Source: Aromatoleum buckelii
GTDB lineage: Bacteria > Pseudomonadota > Gammaproteobacteria > Burkholderiales > Rhodocyclaceae
DNA length: 64,000 bases
Direction of reading: 5' to 3'
Assembly (NCBI RefSeq): GCF_012910785.2
Contig: NZ_WTVH02000009.1
Span: forward strand, 744,001-808,000
The notes under the pieces are model-generated. The model was not told the origin of the DNA. It did no database searches and saw only the letters and a list, made by a program, of their open reading frames with translations. The first letter of the stretch is position 1. Every line of letters begins with the position of its first letter. Of this stretch, positions 18,040 through 25,391 are shown piece after piece. The translations under genes were made by a program, and so were the position numbers.

Positions 18040-19944
18040 ATGATGTCAGACACCTCCTTGCGCGTTTTGTCGGTGATCCCGCCGATGACGCAACTCAACA
18101 CGCCGTACCCGTCCACCGCGTACCTGACCGGCTTCCTGCGCTCGCGCGGCATCGATGCGGTGCAGGAGGATCTGGCGCTGGCGCTCGTGCTGCGGCTGTT
18201 TTCCGGCGACGGCCTGGCGGCGATCCGCGACAACATCGAAGCGACGCCCGAATCCAAACGCCCGCCGCGCGTGCGGGATTTCCTCGCGCAATTCGACCGC
18301 TACCGGACGACGATCGGGCCGGCGATCGCGTTTCTGCAGGGGCGCGATCCGACCGTCGCGCACCGCATCGCCGGGCGCAGCTTCCTGCCCGAAGGCTCGC
18401 GCTTCGAGTCGCTCGACGTCTATGTCGATCCGGACGGAGGCGATCCGCTCGCGTGGGCGTTCGGTGCGCTCGGACTGCAGGACCGGGCGCGGCATCTTGC
18501 GACGCTGTATCTGAACGACGTCGCCGACGTGCTGCGCGAAGCCGTCGATCCGCGCTTCGAGTTCGTGCGCTACGCCGAATCGCTGGCGCAGAGCCAGCCG
18601 ACTTTCGATCCGCTTGCCGAAGCCCTCGCAGCGCCGCTCAATCTCGTCGACCGCACGCTGCGCACGCTGACATTGGACGCAATCGCACGCCATGCGCCGC
18701 AGCTCGTGCTGCTGTCGGTGCCGTTCCCGGGGGCCGTCTACGCGGCGTTTCGCATCGCGCAGGCGATCAAGGAACACGACCCAGCGATCGTCACGGTCCT
18801 GGGCGGCGGGTTCGTGAATACCGAGTTGCGCGAACTCCGCGAGCCGCGGGTATTCGATTATTTCGACTACGTGACGCTGGACGATGGCGAGCGCCCGATC
18901 CTGGCGCTGCTCGACCACCTTGCCGGCGCGCGTTCGCGGCAGCGCCTGGTGCGCACTTTCGTGCCCGGCGACGACGCGACGGTGCGCTACATCGACATCG
19001 GCGAAGCCGACATCGCGTTCGCCGAAGTCGGCACGCCGACCTGGGACGGCCTGCCGCTGGACCGCTACCTTTCGGTCCTCGACATGCTCAACCCGATGCA
19101 CCGGCTGTGGTCGGATGGGCGCTGGAACAAGCTCACCGTCGCGCACGGCTGCTACTGGAAGAAGTGCAGCTTCTGCGACGTCAGCCTCGACTACATCTCG
19201 CGCTACGACGGTGTCGCCGCGACGACGCTGGTCGATCGCATCGAGGCGATCATCGACGAGACCGGCCAGACGGGTTTCCATTTCGTCGACGAAGCCGCGC
19301 CGCCGAAAGCGCTGAAAGCGCTCGCGCAGCAGCTTCTCGACCGCCGCCGCGCAATCTCGTGGTGGGGCAACATCCGCTTCGAGAAATCGTTCACGCCCGA
19401 GCTGTGCCGGTTGCTGGCCGACAGCGGCTGCATCGCGATTTCGGGCGGCCTCGAAGTCGCGTCGGACCGCCTGCTCAAACTGATGAACAAGGGGGTGTCG
19501 GTCGAGCAGGTCGCGCGCGTCACGCACGGTTTCAGCGAAGCCGGCATCCTCGTCCACGCCTACCTGATGTACGGGTTTCCGACCCAGACCGTGCAGGACA
19601 CCGTGGATGCGCTCGAATACGTGCGGCAGCTCTTCGAAGCCGGCTGCATCCAGTCCGGGTTTTTCCATCGCTTCGCCTGCACCGTGCATTCGCCCGTCGG
19701 CCAGCAGCCCGAAATGTACGGCGTCACGCTGGCACCGCTACCGCCGGCATCGTTCGCGCGCAACGACGTGCGTTTCCTCGACCCGACGGGCGTCGACCAC
19801 GACATGCTGGGGACTGCGCTGAACAAGGCGCTGTACAACTACATGCACGGCATCGGTCTCGACGAAGACGTGCGCAGCTGGTTTTCCGATCGCGTACCTC
19901 GCCCTCGCGTGCCTCGCCAGTTCATCGCGCGGGCGTTGCGGTGA
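18040..19944 (+). CDS. B12-binding radical SAM protein
   Basis: Protein of 634 residues. A cobalamin-binding-like Rossmann region (about residues 215-300, with LVLLSVPFPGAVYAAFRIAQ and VLGGGFVNTEL) precedes a radical-SAM core. The cluster motif is HGCYWKKCSFCDV, a C-x4-C-x2-C spacing rather than the standard C-x3-C-x2-C. SGGLEVASDRLLKLMNKG and AYLMYGFPTQT are typical later core motifs. Two ATGs (18040 and 18043) are adjacent. Substrate unknown; enzymes of this class often methylate or rearrange unactivated carbon. Divergent from the pyruvyl-transferase-like gene, perhaps sharing control. Confidence 0.82.
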   Translation: MMSDTSLRVLSVIPPMTQLNTPYPSTAYLTGFLRSRGIDAVQEDLALALVLRLFSGDGLAAIRDNIEATPESKRPPRVRDFLAQFDRYRTTIGPAIAFLQGRDPTVAHRIAGRSFLPEGSRFESLDVYVDPDGGDPLAWAFGALGLQDRARHLATLYLNDVADVLREAVDPRFEFVRYAESLAQSQPTFDPLAEALAAPLNLVDRTLRTLTLDAIARHAPQLVLLSVPFPGAVYAAFRIAQAIKEHDPAIVTVLGGGFVNTELRELREPRVFDYFDYVTLDDGERPILALLDHLAGARSRQRLVRTFVPGDDATVRYIDIGEADIAFAEVGTPTWDGLPLDRYLSVLDMLNPMHRLWSDGRWNKLTVAHGCYWKKCSFCDVSLDYISRYDGVAATTLVDRIEAIIDETGQTGFHFVDEAAPPKALKALAQQLLDRRRAISWWGNIRFEKSFTPELCRLLADSGCIAISGGLEVASDRLLKLMNKGVSVEQVARVTHGFSEAGILVHAYLMYGFPTQTVQDTVDALEYVRQLFEAGCIQSGFFHRFACTVHSPVGQQPEMYGVTLAPLPPASFARNDVRFLDPTGVDHDMLGTALNKALYNYMHGIGLDEDVRSWFSDRVPRPRVPRQFIARALR

Positions 19945-20185
19945 GCGTTTCGGACGGGTCGTATCAGCGTCAGCGCGCGGTCGCCGGCGTTTTCTCCGCC
20001 GCGGTCCTTGAGGCGAAGCGCCCCTTGCGCTAGGCTGGTACCCCAGTGCGGGGGGCGGAGGTCGATGATGACGGTGCCGGCATGACGGGCGCACGATTCG
20101 GCGATCCCGACTGCGGCCCCCGAAAATGCACTGTCCGTGACCACAGGTCGCGAGGTTCTTTGATATGGAAATGGAGTGTTCGAGC

Positions 20186-20398
20186 ATGAGTGCGTGGAGC
20201 TGTCCTCACGATCTGGAAGGAATTTGTCAGCGGGTGCAGGGCGCGGTCTGTTCGCCCGGCATGCGTGGTTGCGAGCTGGAAGGCAAGGTCCGGTTCGCCC
20301 GCGACGAGATGAACCTGCCGCGCAAGCCGGTCAAGGCGGCTCCCCCCGCCCGCAGCGAAAAGCCCGCGCAAGCTCCGAGGCGCCGGCTGCCGTTCTGA
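20186..20398 (+). CDS. Small conserved hypothetical protein
   Basis: Seventy residues. Four cysteines sit in the first half (SCPHDLEGICQRV, then GAVCSPGMRGCELEG), followed by a Lys/Pro/Arg-rich tail ending RRRLPF. The cysteine layout suggests metal binding or a zinc ribbon, but no function is known to me. Start at 20186 follows GGAG at 20173-20176; an alternative in-frame ATG at 20165 would add seven residues. Flanked by unrelated genes on the same strand. Confidence 0.6.
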   Translation: MSAWSCPHDLEGICQRVQGAVCSPGMRGCELEGKVRFARDEMNLPRKPVKAAPPARSEKPAQAPRRRLPF

Positions 20399-20547
20399 GA
20401 GCCCGCCAGGAAACAGCTTTGCCGTTTCCGTGCCCCCAAGGGAACAAGAAAACTTGAGGCGGCGCCGCGTTTTCTCGAGAGCGGGCCGCACGCGACAATC
20501 GAATTTATCGGCCTCGGCGTCGCCAGGCCCTCTTCTCAAGGACAGAG

Positions 20548-20979
20548 ATGAGCCGACTCCGCTCCGATGTGACACTCGACGTGCTCAATCAGCGCGGCGG
20601 CGAATACCTGCCAGGCTATCTCGGCATCGAAATCCTGTCGGTGGAGCAGGGCACGCTCAACAGCCGGATGCCCGTCAGGCAGCTGCATTTCGCACCGAAC
20701 AATTTTCTCCACGCGGCGAGCATCGTCGCGCTGGCCGACACCACTTGCGGCTACGGCACGATGGCGCACCTGCCGGACGGCGCCGAATCGTTCACGACGA
20801 TCGAACTCAAGAGCAACCATCTCGGCACGGTCAGGGACGGCAGCATCGCGTGTGTCGCGACCGCTCAGCATCTGGGGAAGAGCACGCAGGTGTGGGACGC
20901 CGTCGTGACCGACGAAGGGACCGGGCGCAAGCTCGCGCTGTTCCGCTGCACCCAGATGATCCTGTGGCCGAAGTCCTGA
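20548..20979 (+). CDS. Hotdog-fold thioesterase (PaaI/YbdB type)
   Basis: Protein of 143 residues with a single hotdog domain. The conserved stretch HFAPNNFLHAASIVALADTT holds the Asn-x-x-x-His region and the helical acidic segment, and FTTIELKSNHLGT matches the following strand. Likely hydrolyses acyl- or aryl-CoA to salvage CoA in the cytoplasm; no partner gene next to it shows which. Ribosome site AAGGACAGAG precedes the ATG. Confidence 0.82.
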   Translation: MSRLRSDVTLDVLNQRGGEYLPGYLGIEILSVEQGTLNSRMPVRQLHFAPNNFLHAASIVALADTTCGYGTMAHLPDGAESFTTIELKSNHLGTVRDGSIACVATAQHLGKSTQVWDAVVTDEGTGRKLALFRCTQMILWPKS

Positions 20980-21376
20980 GCGGGCACCCGATGCTGGTAC
21001 CGCACAGCGTTTGCGCACAATAGCGAGCCGGTACCGGCTGCACAGGGCCTGAAACGCTTTCGTTCCGATTTGCCGCGCCGCTTGCAGGCGCGAGTCCGCT
21101 TTTCTCAGCTCCGCCAATCCCCTGCGTTGCCTGCATCCTGATCGGACCCGAACCCGCGCTTCCTTTCTTGAAGCCGCGAATCCACGGGTGCGCGCGTGTA
21201 GCGATTGCGCCGAATTTAAACCGCTTGTCACTGAGAATGCTTCGCGTTTATGATGCGGCCCGTTCTCATTTACTCACGTCGAATCTCCCGGGACGATTCG
21301 GCGCAAATTTTCCAGTCAACGGCAAGCCAGGCGACATCTCTCCCAGCCAGCCAGGATTCACGAAGGAGCAAGATAG
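20980..21376 (+). promoter_or_regulatory. Upstream region of the TonB receptor; weak Fur-like element
   Basis: About 400 bases without a convincing gene. The 3' part has TGAGAA (21232-21237) and its complement TTCTCA (21263-21268) flanking an AT-richer stretch, reminiscent of scattered Fur half-sites before a siderophore receptor gene, but no full 19-bp Fur box is seen. A 14-bp palindrome AGCCGGTACCGGCT is at 21026-21039. Confidence 0.3.
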
Positions 21377-23476
21377 ATGTCGTTCAAGATCCGCATGAAG
21401 CCCGCGGCAGTGGCCGTGTTCGCCGCGCTCGGCGGCGCTCATGTCGCTGTGCATGCCGCCGACGCCGTGCTGGGCCCGGTTCTCGTCAAGGGCGAGGCCG
21501 AGCGGGCCGACGGACCGGTCGAAGGCTATCGCGCGACCCGTTCGGCCACTTTCACCAAGACGGACACGCCGTTGAAAGAAGTGCCGGCGTCGATCACCGT
21601 CGTGCCGGGAGAAGTCATCCAGGACCAGGCGATGCGCGGCATGTCCGACGTGCTGCGCTACGTGCCGGGCGTGACGGCGGCGCAGGGTGAAGGCAACCGC
21701 GACCAAATGGTCATCCGCGGCAACAACACGACGGCCGACTTCTTCGTTAACGGCATCCGCGATGACGCGCAGATCTTCCGTGACGTCTATAACCTCGAGC
21801 GCGTCGAAGTGCTGAAGGGCCCGGGCGGCATGACATTCGGCCGCGGCGGCGCCGGTGGCGTGGTCAACCGCGTGACGAAGCGGCCGGTGTTCGGCCATTT
21901 CGGCGAAGCCAGCCTTACCGTCGGCAGCTGGGATCAGCTGCGCGGCACTGTCGACGTCGGCGAAAAGATCAACGACGCGGCGGCGTGGCGCCTGAACGCG
22001 ATGGCCGAAAAAGCCAACAGCTTCCGCGACGGCGTCGACCTTGAGCGCTACGGCATCAATCCGACAATCACCTTCACGGCAGGCGGCAACACGGCGTTGA
22101 CTCTCGGCTTCGAGCATTTCCGCGACGAGCGCACCGCCGACCGCGGCGTGCCGTCGCAGAACGGCCGGCCGTTCGACGACAGCCGCAGCCGCTTCTTCGG
22201 CAATGCCGACCAGAGCGAATCGCTCACCGGTGTGGACGCGCTCACCGCAGTCATCGAGCACGACTTTGGCGGCGTGCAGCTGCGGAACAGCTTCCGCGCG
22301 GCGCAGTATGACAAGTTCTACCAGAACGTCTTCGCCGGCAGCGCGATCAATGGCGGGGGAACCCTCACGCTGTCCGCCTACAACAACTCGAACGACCGGC
22401 TGAATGTCTTCAACCAGACCGACCTGACGACGAAGTTCGCGATCGGCGGCCTGCAGCACACGCTGCTCGCCGGCATCGAGCTCGGCTATCAGGACAGCGA
22501 CAGCCGACGCAAGAGCGGCCAGTTCGCGCCCGGCACAAACGTCGTGCCGGCGGGCAATCCCTTCGGGACGGCGATCAGTTTCAATCCGACTGCCGGCGAC
22601 GCGAACAACAACGTCGAGTCGAATACTTACGCCATCTACCTGCAGGACCAGATTGCGCTGAACGAGCAGTGGAAAGTGCTTGCGGGCCTGCGCTACGACA
22701 AGTTCGACGTCGACTTCAACGACAAGCGTGCGAATCCAGCTGACCTGTCGACCACCGACGAGGAAGTCAGCCCGCGTTTCGGCGTGATCTGGACGCCGAC
22801 GGCGGCGCAGACCTACTACGCGAGCTACAGCTACTCCTTCCTGCCCGCTGGCGAACAGCTGAGCCTGTCGCCCACGACCGAGGACCTCAAGCCCGAGAAA
22901 GCGATCAACTACGAAATCGGCGCGCGCTGGGATCTCGCACCCGCGCTGACGTTGTCCACGGCGGTGTTCCGCCTCGACCGCGAGGACGTGCGTGCCGCCG
23001 ACCCGCTCAACCCGGGCTTCTTCGTGCAGACCGGCGAGCAGCGCACCGAAGGCTTCGAGATCGGTCTGCAGGGCCAGGTGACACCGTGGTGGCAAGTCTT
23101 CGCCGGCTACGCGAACCTCGACTCCGAGATCACGAAGTCAACCTCCAGCGGGCCCAAGGGACGCAAGGTCGGCCTCGTTCCCGACCACATGGCGTCGATC
23201 TGGAACCGCTTCGACCTCGGTCAGGGCTGGGGCGTCGGTCTCGGCGTGATCAACCAGTCGTCGAGCTATACGTCCTTCACGAACAGCGTGAAACTGCCGT
23301 CGTTCACCCGCGTCGACGGCGCGGTCTACTACACTTTCAACGACCGCAAGACCCGGCTCGCGCTCAACGTCGAGAACATCACCGACAAGGAATACTTCCC
23401 GACGGCGCACAGCGACAACAACATCAGCCCGGGAGCGCCTCTCAATGCGCGTCTGACCCTGAGCACGGCGTTCTGA
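21377..23476 (+). CDS. TonB-dependent siderophore receptor
   Basis: Outer-membrane receptor of 699 residues with a signal peptide ending near VAVHAADA. The plug domain contains EVPASITVVPGEVIQDQ and the classic VEVLKGPGGMTFGRGGAGG. A 22-strand barrel follows, and the protein ends in phenylalanine (TLSTAF) as expected for outer-membrane insertion. Closest in type to catecholate and hydroxamate receptors such as Fiu and FhuE. Ribosome site AAGGAG precedes it. No siderophore synthesis or ABC genes are next to it, so it probably scavenges foreign siderophores. Followed by a clear terminator. Confidence 0.9.
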   Translation: MSFKIRMKPAAVAVFAALGGAHVAVHAADAVLGPVLVKGEAERADGPVEGYRATRSATFTKTDTPLKEVPASITVVPGEVIQDQAMRGMSDVLRYVPGVTAAQGEGNRDQMVIRGNNTTADFFVNGIRDDAQIFRDVYNLERVEVLKGPGGMTFGRGGAGGVVNRVTKRPVFGHFGEASLTVGSWDQLRGTVDVGEKINDAAAWRLNAMAEKANSFRDGVDLERYGINPTITFTAGGNTALTLGFEHFRDERTADRGVPSQNGRPFDDSRSRFFGNADQSESLTGVDALTAVIEHDFGGVQLRNSFRAAQYDKFYQNVFAGSAINGGGTLTLSAYNNSNDRLNVFNQTDLTTKFAIGGLQHTLLAGIELGYQDSDSRRKSGQFAPGTNVVPAGNPFGTAISFNPTAGDANNNVESNTYAIYLQDQIALNEQWKVLAGLRYDKFDVDFNDKRANPADLSTTDEEVSPRFGVIWTPTAAQTYYASYSYSFLPAGEQLSLSPTTEDLKPEKAINYEIGARWDLAPALTLSTAVFRLDREDVRAADPLNPGFFVQTGEQRTEGFEIGLQGQVTPWWQVFAGYANLDSEITKSTSSGPKGRKVGLVPDHMASIWNRFDLGQGWGVGLGVINQSSSYTSFTNSVKLPSFTRVDGAVYYTFNDRKTRLALNVENITDKEYFPTAHSDNNISPGAPLNARLTLSTAF

Positions 23477-23535
23477 AAACTGATCCTTCCGCGGGCTGAC
23501 GCGACGTGCAAAAGCCCGCGGAAGACCGGCCCAAG

Positions 23536-23575
23536 CGGGCCCGACGGCTTTCGCGAGCCCTCGGGCCCGTTTTTT
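23536..23575 (+). terminator. Rho-independent terminator after the TonB receptor
   Basis: Perfect nine-base stem CGGGCCCGA / TCGGGCCCG followed immediately by six T residues at 23570-23575. Confidence 0.88.
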
Positions 23576-23617
23576 GATATACCTTTTCGGCACCAGACTT
23601 TGCCGGAAGGAAATGAC

Positions 23618-23959
23618 ATGACGACGAACACTGCGAACACTGCCTATTCCGCGACTGCGCCCGAGCGTGCGGAGATCGATGCGCTGCAGGAGCCGGCTGT
23701 CGTCGAGTTCGGCGCGAACTGGTGCGGGTATTGCCAGGCGGCGCAGTCGCTGATCGCCACTGCGTTCGCCCGCCATCCGCGGGTGCGGCATATCAGGGTC
23801 GAAGACGGCAAGGGGCGCAAGCTCGGCCGCTCGTTCGGCGTCAAGCTGTGGCCGACGCTGATCTTCCTGAAAGAGGGAAAGGAGGTCGCCCGCCTGGTCC
23901 GCCCTGCGAATGCGGACGCGATCGCGGAGGCGCTCGGGCGCATCGACACGGACGCGTAA
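23618..23959 (+). CDS. Thioredoxin-like protein
   Basis: Cytoplasmic thioredoxin-fold protein of 113 residues with no signal peptide. Redox centre WCGYC (Trp35, Cys36, Cys39) differs from the usual WCGPC; the cis-proline segment KLWPTLIFLKEG is present. Start at 23618 lies seven bases after GGAAGG. The two-residue loop Gly-Tyr should alter redox potential, so it may be a specialised thiol reductant. It converges with the Hsp15 gene. Confidence 0.88.
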   Translation: MTTNTANTAYSATAPERAEIDALQEPAVVEFGANWCGYCQAAQSLIATAFARHPRVRHIRVEDGKGRKLGRSFGVKLWPTLIFLKEGKEVARLVRPANADAIAEALGRIDTDA

Positions 23960-23971
23960 CGCGCGCGGCTT

Positions 23972-24370
23972 TCATCCGCCTTCGTTGAACCCCCTGATTT
24001 GCCGCCGCGCCTTCTTCGTCGGGCGCCCGCGCAGATCGCTGCCCGGTACCGGCGCGAGCCGGCGGTTTTCCTTTTCCGCCGCGCGCCGTTCGCCGCTTTC
24101 GATGGTCTCCTCGTACAACTCGCGTGCTTCGGGCGCCGGACGACGCTGCTCATTGAGGCCGCGCACGACGACAGTCCAGTGCGCATCGCCCGTGACGATC
24201 TCGAGCGTGTCGCCCGGGCGCACGTCGCGAGCAGGCTTGACGGCGTGACCGTTGAGCCTGACGTGACCGGCCTCGACGGACTGGCTGGCGAGCGAGCGCG
24301 TCTTGTAGAAGCGCGCTGCCCACAGCCATTTGTCGAGGCGCATGCGGTCGGTGTTTTCGGCGTTTGCCAT
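23972..24370 (-). CDS. hslR: Ribosome-associated heat-shock protein Hsp15 (S4 domain)
   Basis: Protein of 132 residues with an N-terminal S4 RNA-binding domain (MRLDKWLWAARFYKTRSLAS, then VRLNGHAVKPARDVRPGD) and a basic C-terminal tail. Hsp15 binds free 50S subunits carrying nascent chains and helps recycle them. The start MANAENTD at 24370 fits the family; the longer open frame upstream is an artefact of high GC. Confidence 0.9.
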   Translation of the reverse strand: MANAENTDRMRLDKWLWAARFYKTRSLASQSVEAGHVRLNGHAVKPARDVRPGDTLEIVTGDAHWTVVVRGLNEQRRPAPEARELYEETIESGERRAAEKENRRLAPVPGSDLRGRPTKKARRQIRGFNEGG

Positions 24371-24462
24371 GCTGGAACGTGGTTCTCCGGACGGTTTTTC
24401 CGTGCTTGCCGATTCACCCGGCCGGCAGGTCGGGCAGACGAGGGGACGGGCCAGCGGCCGGC

Positions 24463-25185
24463 TCAGCGTACCTCGATTTCGTTGATCACCCCCCTGACAC
24501 CGTGCAGGAACCACGCGTCCAGTTCGGCGCGCTGGCGTTCGTCCTCGGAGGGCACAACGCCCTTGAGCGTGACGACGAAGTCGCGACTGCTGATGGCGAT
24601 CTGCTCCGCATGCACGAGCGGATCGGTTTCGAGCACGAGACGCATCGCCTCGACGACTTCCTCGTCGTTGTCCTCTTCGGGAGGCCGGATTTCGAGCGCG
24701 TTGTCGACGTCGCGACAACCTCGCGCCCACCACGCCAGCACCCCCGCCAGGCGTTTGTGGGACAGACTGATGACGTGGCCGCTCAGCGTGATCACGCCAT
24801 CCTCGACGGCAATATCGATCGCGCCGCTCGGGTCGACGCTCGCGTCGCGCAGCACTTCCAGACGACCCGAGCTCAGGACCCGCAGCGTGCAGTTGAAGAA
24901 ATCGACGTCCCGCGAAATCCGTTTGCAGGCCGCGTCGCGGATCGCGCCGTCGCCTGCTTCCGCGACCGGTGCAATCCGCAGCCGATCGATGACTGTCTGC
25001 ACACCCTCGACCTCGGTGGCGGCTGTAACCGCGCGTCGCTTGCTCGCGATTCCCGGCACTTCGCCGGACAGGGTCACCACGCCCGCGGCAACGCTCACGT
25101 CGAGCGGATGAACGACGGGATCGATATGCGCGCCGCGCTCGAGTGCGGCAAGAACACGACGCACGATGTCATCTTTCGTCTGCAT
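24463..25185 (-). CDS. BON-domain protein (three repeats)
   Basis: Protein of 240 residues holding three BON-like units, each with an IDVAVxxGVVTLSG-type core (VSVAAGVVTLSGEV, IAVEDGVITLSGHV, ISSRDFVVTLKGVV). No signal peptide is seen, unlike the periplasmic OsmY, so it is likely cytoplasmic. Start at 25185 follows AAGGAGA. BON domains bind phospholipid or ligands and appear in stress proteins; the exact role here is unknown. A short inverted repeat TTGTCT...AGACAA lies at 25222-25239 in its promoter region. Confidence 0.8.
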   Translation of the reverse strand: MQTKDDIVRRVLAALERGAHIDPVVHPLDVSVAAGVVTLSGEVPGIASKRRAVTAATEVEGVQTVIDRLRIAPVAEAGDGAIRDAACKRISRDVDFFNCTLRVLSSGRLEVLRDASVDPSGAIDIAVEDGVITLSGHVISLSHKRLAGVLAWWARGCRDVDNALEIRPPEEDNDEEVVEAMRLVLETDPLVHAEQIAISSRDFVVTLKGVVPSEDERQRAELDAWFLHGVRGVINEIEVR

Positions 25186-25324
25186 GATTCCGTCTCCTTC
25201 GGCGATGGCGGCAGGGCCCGTTTGTCTGATCATAGACAACGAACCGGCAGTGGCGCGATGCTCAGGGGTGATGGAGGTGTAGCAGGCGGGGCAACACGGC
25301 CCGACCGATCCGGCGCCCAAAAGC

Positions 25325-25353
25325 ACAGCGCCCCGCTGCTGGCGGGGCGCTGT
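25325..25353 (-). terminator. Terminator of the AOR gene
   Basis: Perfect 12-base stem ACAGCGCCCCGC / GCGGGGCGCTGT with a five-base loop. On the minus strand it is followed by GCTTTTGGG, giving a short U-run just past the AOR stop. Confidence 0.8.
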
Positions 25354-25391
25354 GGCGTTCTTTGCTGTCAGGCCGCTCGGCGGCCGCAGCC

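Noticed and set aside
19738-20187. Minus-strand open frame of 149 codons
   Set aside because: Overlaps the end of the radical-SAM gene and is Arg/His/Pro-rich with no recognisable feature.
21232-21268. Fur box before the TonB receptor
   Set aside because: Only six-base inverted halves are seen; the spacing and the missing core do not meet the 19-bp consensus, so it is listed only as a weak element.
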